From: Manganibacter manganicus
GTDB taxonomy: Bacteria; Pseudomonadota; Alphaproteobacteria; Rhizobiales; Rhizobiaceae
DNA length: 64,000 nt
NCBI RefSeq assembly: GCF_002075885.1
Contig: NZ_MDET01000023.1
Span: forward strand, 62,001 to 126,000
Reading direction: 5' to 3'
The notes below the pieces were generated by a model. The model ran no database searches, had not been told where the DNA came from, and saw nothing but the letters and a program-made list of their open reading frames with translations. Both the position numbers and the translations under genes were made by a program. Within the stretch, counting starts at the first letter, position 1. Each line of letters opens with the position of its first letter. Of this stretch, positions 63,024-64,000 are shown in pieces.

Positions 63024-64000
63024 TCAACGAATAGCAGCGGTCAAAACCTTGAATTTTCCGTCGTTGGCGAGTTCGGAATGGCTGGCGAAGGCCGACGCCA
63101 AGGTCGCTTCATAAGGAAGCTGCCGGTTTGCCACCATGAACAGCCGGCCACCGGGTCTCAGTGCCTTGGCCGCTGTGCGAATGATCGCGGCGCCGATCTT
63201 AGGCTCGGCTGCCCGACTGCGATGAAAAGGCGGGTTCATGACGATGACATCATAGCGGCGCTCGACCGGCTCGGCCGTAAGATCGATCCAGAAGAAGCCA
63301 AGCTCCGCTTTTTCCGCCCCGACATTGACCTTCGCCGCCTCCAGCGATTCGAAATCTGCCTCGTACAGATCGATACCGGTGACGGACGGAAAGCGACCAA
63401 CAATCTCGGCTGAGAGATAACCCCAGCCGGCGCAGAAATCCGCCACTTGCCCGCCAAGATCGCTCGGCAGCGTTTCGGTCAAGAGTTTCGACCCCACATC
63501 GATTTTTTCGAACGAAAACATCCCCGGTGCGGTGCGGAATCGGCCCTCGACCAGCGAACTGGGGTTGTTGGCACGCAGGGCGGCAGCGGCCTGGATGTCA
63601 GACGGCCCGCGAAACCAGAACACGCCGCCATGGTATTTCGGTAGATAGCCGTCCAGCACCACATGATTTTCCGCGGCTTTCCGCAAGCTGGCAATGCCGT
63701 CATCCTTGCCACCGGCCACGACGATCAAGCCCTCCGGCGCGGTGCGCTCCAGAGCTTCGGCCACGCGCAATTCATTCTGCCCGCGGTGGCGACCGGCAAG
63801 CACGAGAGTTCCGGCATAGCCAACGCCGGAAGGCCGCGGCTCGACAGCAAAGCCCGCCGATTGGAGTACGCGGAAAGAAGGCCGGAAACCCTGCACGAGA
63901 TGAAGTGTCGTGTCGAAGCCCTGAGGCGGACGGAAGCCCGGTTCAGCCCCGAGAAACAGCGTGCGCGCCCCCTTCGCGGGCAATGGAAGCGCCTGCACCT
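63024..64000 (-). CDS. RsmC-like 16S rRNA methyltransferase (partial, 5' end missing)
   Basis: At least 324 residues of a SAM-dependent methyltransferase of the RsmC type, which methylates guanine N2 of 16S rRNA (G1207 in E. coli). The SAM motif is VADFCAGWGYLSAEIV and the catalytic motif VMNPPFHRSR; the N-terminal half is the inactive domain typical of RsmC (ARTLFLGAEPGFRPPQGF). The frame is open at the window edge, and compared with rhizobial homologues I recall about 20 N-terminal residues are missing, so the true start is outside. Confidence 0.85.
   Translation of the reverse strand, partial: VQALPLPAKGARTLFLGAEPGFRPPQGFDTTLHLVQGFRPSFRVLQSAGFAVEPRPSGVGYAGTLVLAGRHRGQNELRVAEALERTAPEGLIVVAGGKDDGIASLRKAAENHVVLDGYLPKYHGGVFWFRGPSDIQAAAALRANNPSSLVEGRFRTAPGMFSFEKIDVGSKLLTETLPSDLGGQVADFCAGWGYLSAEIVGRFPSVTGIDLYEADFESLEAAKVNVGAEKAELGFFWIDLTAEPVERRYDVIVMNPPFHRSRAAEPKIGAAIIRTAAKALRPGGRLFMVANRQLPYEATLASAFASHSELANDGKFKVLTAAIR

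Noticed and set aside
1..64000. CRISPR arrays, tRNA and rRNA genes
   Set aside because: No regularly spaced repeats or tRNA-like cloverleaf with a conserved TTCGA arm in an intergenic region were seen. TTCGAG hits belong to REP units.

Overview
The window looks like a chromosomal segment of a Hyphomicrobiales (Rhizobiales) alphaproteobacterium, most likely of the Mesorhizobium/Phyllobacteriaceae type. The evidence is the DNA base composition (GC-rich by eye), the gene neighbourhoods (histidine phosphatase-fabI-dnaJ-pdxH; irr-fabA-fabB-fabI; rpsT-dnaA-dnaN-recF; a CpaA-F/Tad pilus locus), the Omp25/31-type porin-like protein, and several palindromic intergenic repeat families of a rhizobial kind. 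Genus is not determined. No tRNA, rRNA, CRISPR array, transposase or prophage gene was seen.

Layout. 1-4230: a partial gene end, a DUF1344 exported protein, histidine phosphatase, enoyl-ACP reductase 1, a CbpA-like DnaJ, a lipoprotein and pdxH. 4231-5067: an 0.84-kb gene-free stretch packed with four different repeats. 5068-10701: acyl-CoA oxidation genes (crotonase, long acyl-CoA dehydrogenase), purD, ubiA and a DUF6101 gene. 10985-16641: a leftward block glyQ-glyS-tsaC-FAD oxidase. 16855-19833: TPR protein and octaprenyl diphosphate synthase. 20043-25423: a rightward run with an alpha/beta hydrolase, DUF2007, a TrmN6-like methylase, an S49 peptidase, ispE and moaB. 25427-29895: NlpC/P60 hydrolase, MarR regulator, Ca2+/H+ antiporter, M17 aminopeptidase and a membrane protein. 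29963-33613: sulfate activation (cysD-cysNC-cysQ). 33987-34757: outer-membrane beta-barrel. 34977-47264: Tad/Cpa pilus locus (tadD on the plus strand; tadC, tadB, cpaF, cpaE, cpaD, cpaC, cpaB, cpaA on the minus strand; a secretin-N-domain protein and two TadE-like pseudopilins on the plus strand). 47366-55550: deoB, mutM, crotonase, rpsT, dnaA, dnaN, recF. 55582-59744: a ThiF/MoeB enzyme, a two-subunit aconitase X, a 2-hydroxyacid dehydrogenase and an SH3 protein. 59751-64000: irr, fabA, fabB, enoyl-ACP reductase 2 and a truncated RsmC-like methyltransferase.

The genes are mostly housekeeping, and the unusual signals are in non-coding or repeat DNA. Three stand out. (1) A 346-bp element occurs twice (4627-4972 and 36292-36637). 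It has a 210-bp box with only three mismatches, then a strong hairpin at the same place whose sequence differs completely between copies, then a second conserved hairpin whose stem is kept and whose loop differs. This looks like conservation of structure rather than of sequence. (2) A doublet of REP-type palindromes sits in frame inside glyS and adds about 35 residues to glycyl-tRNA synthetase beta; related units are scattered between genes and show a compensatory base-pair change. (3) The 0.76-kb region before dnaA carries DnaA-box-like 9-mers, four GANTC sites, a CtrA-like site, hairpins and a 20-codon leader reading frame ending one base before an alternative dnaA start. The Tad locus has no visible Flp pilin gene and no TadG.
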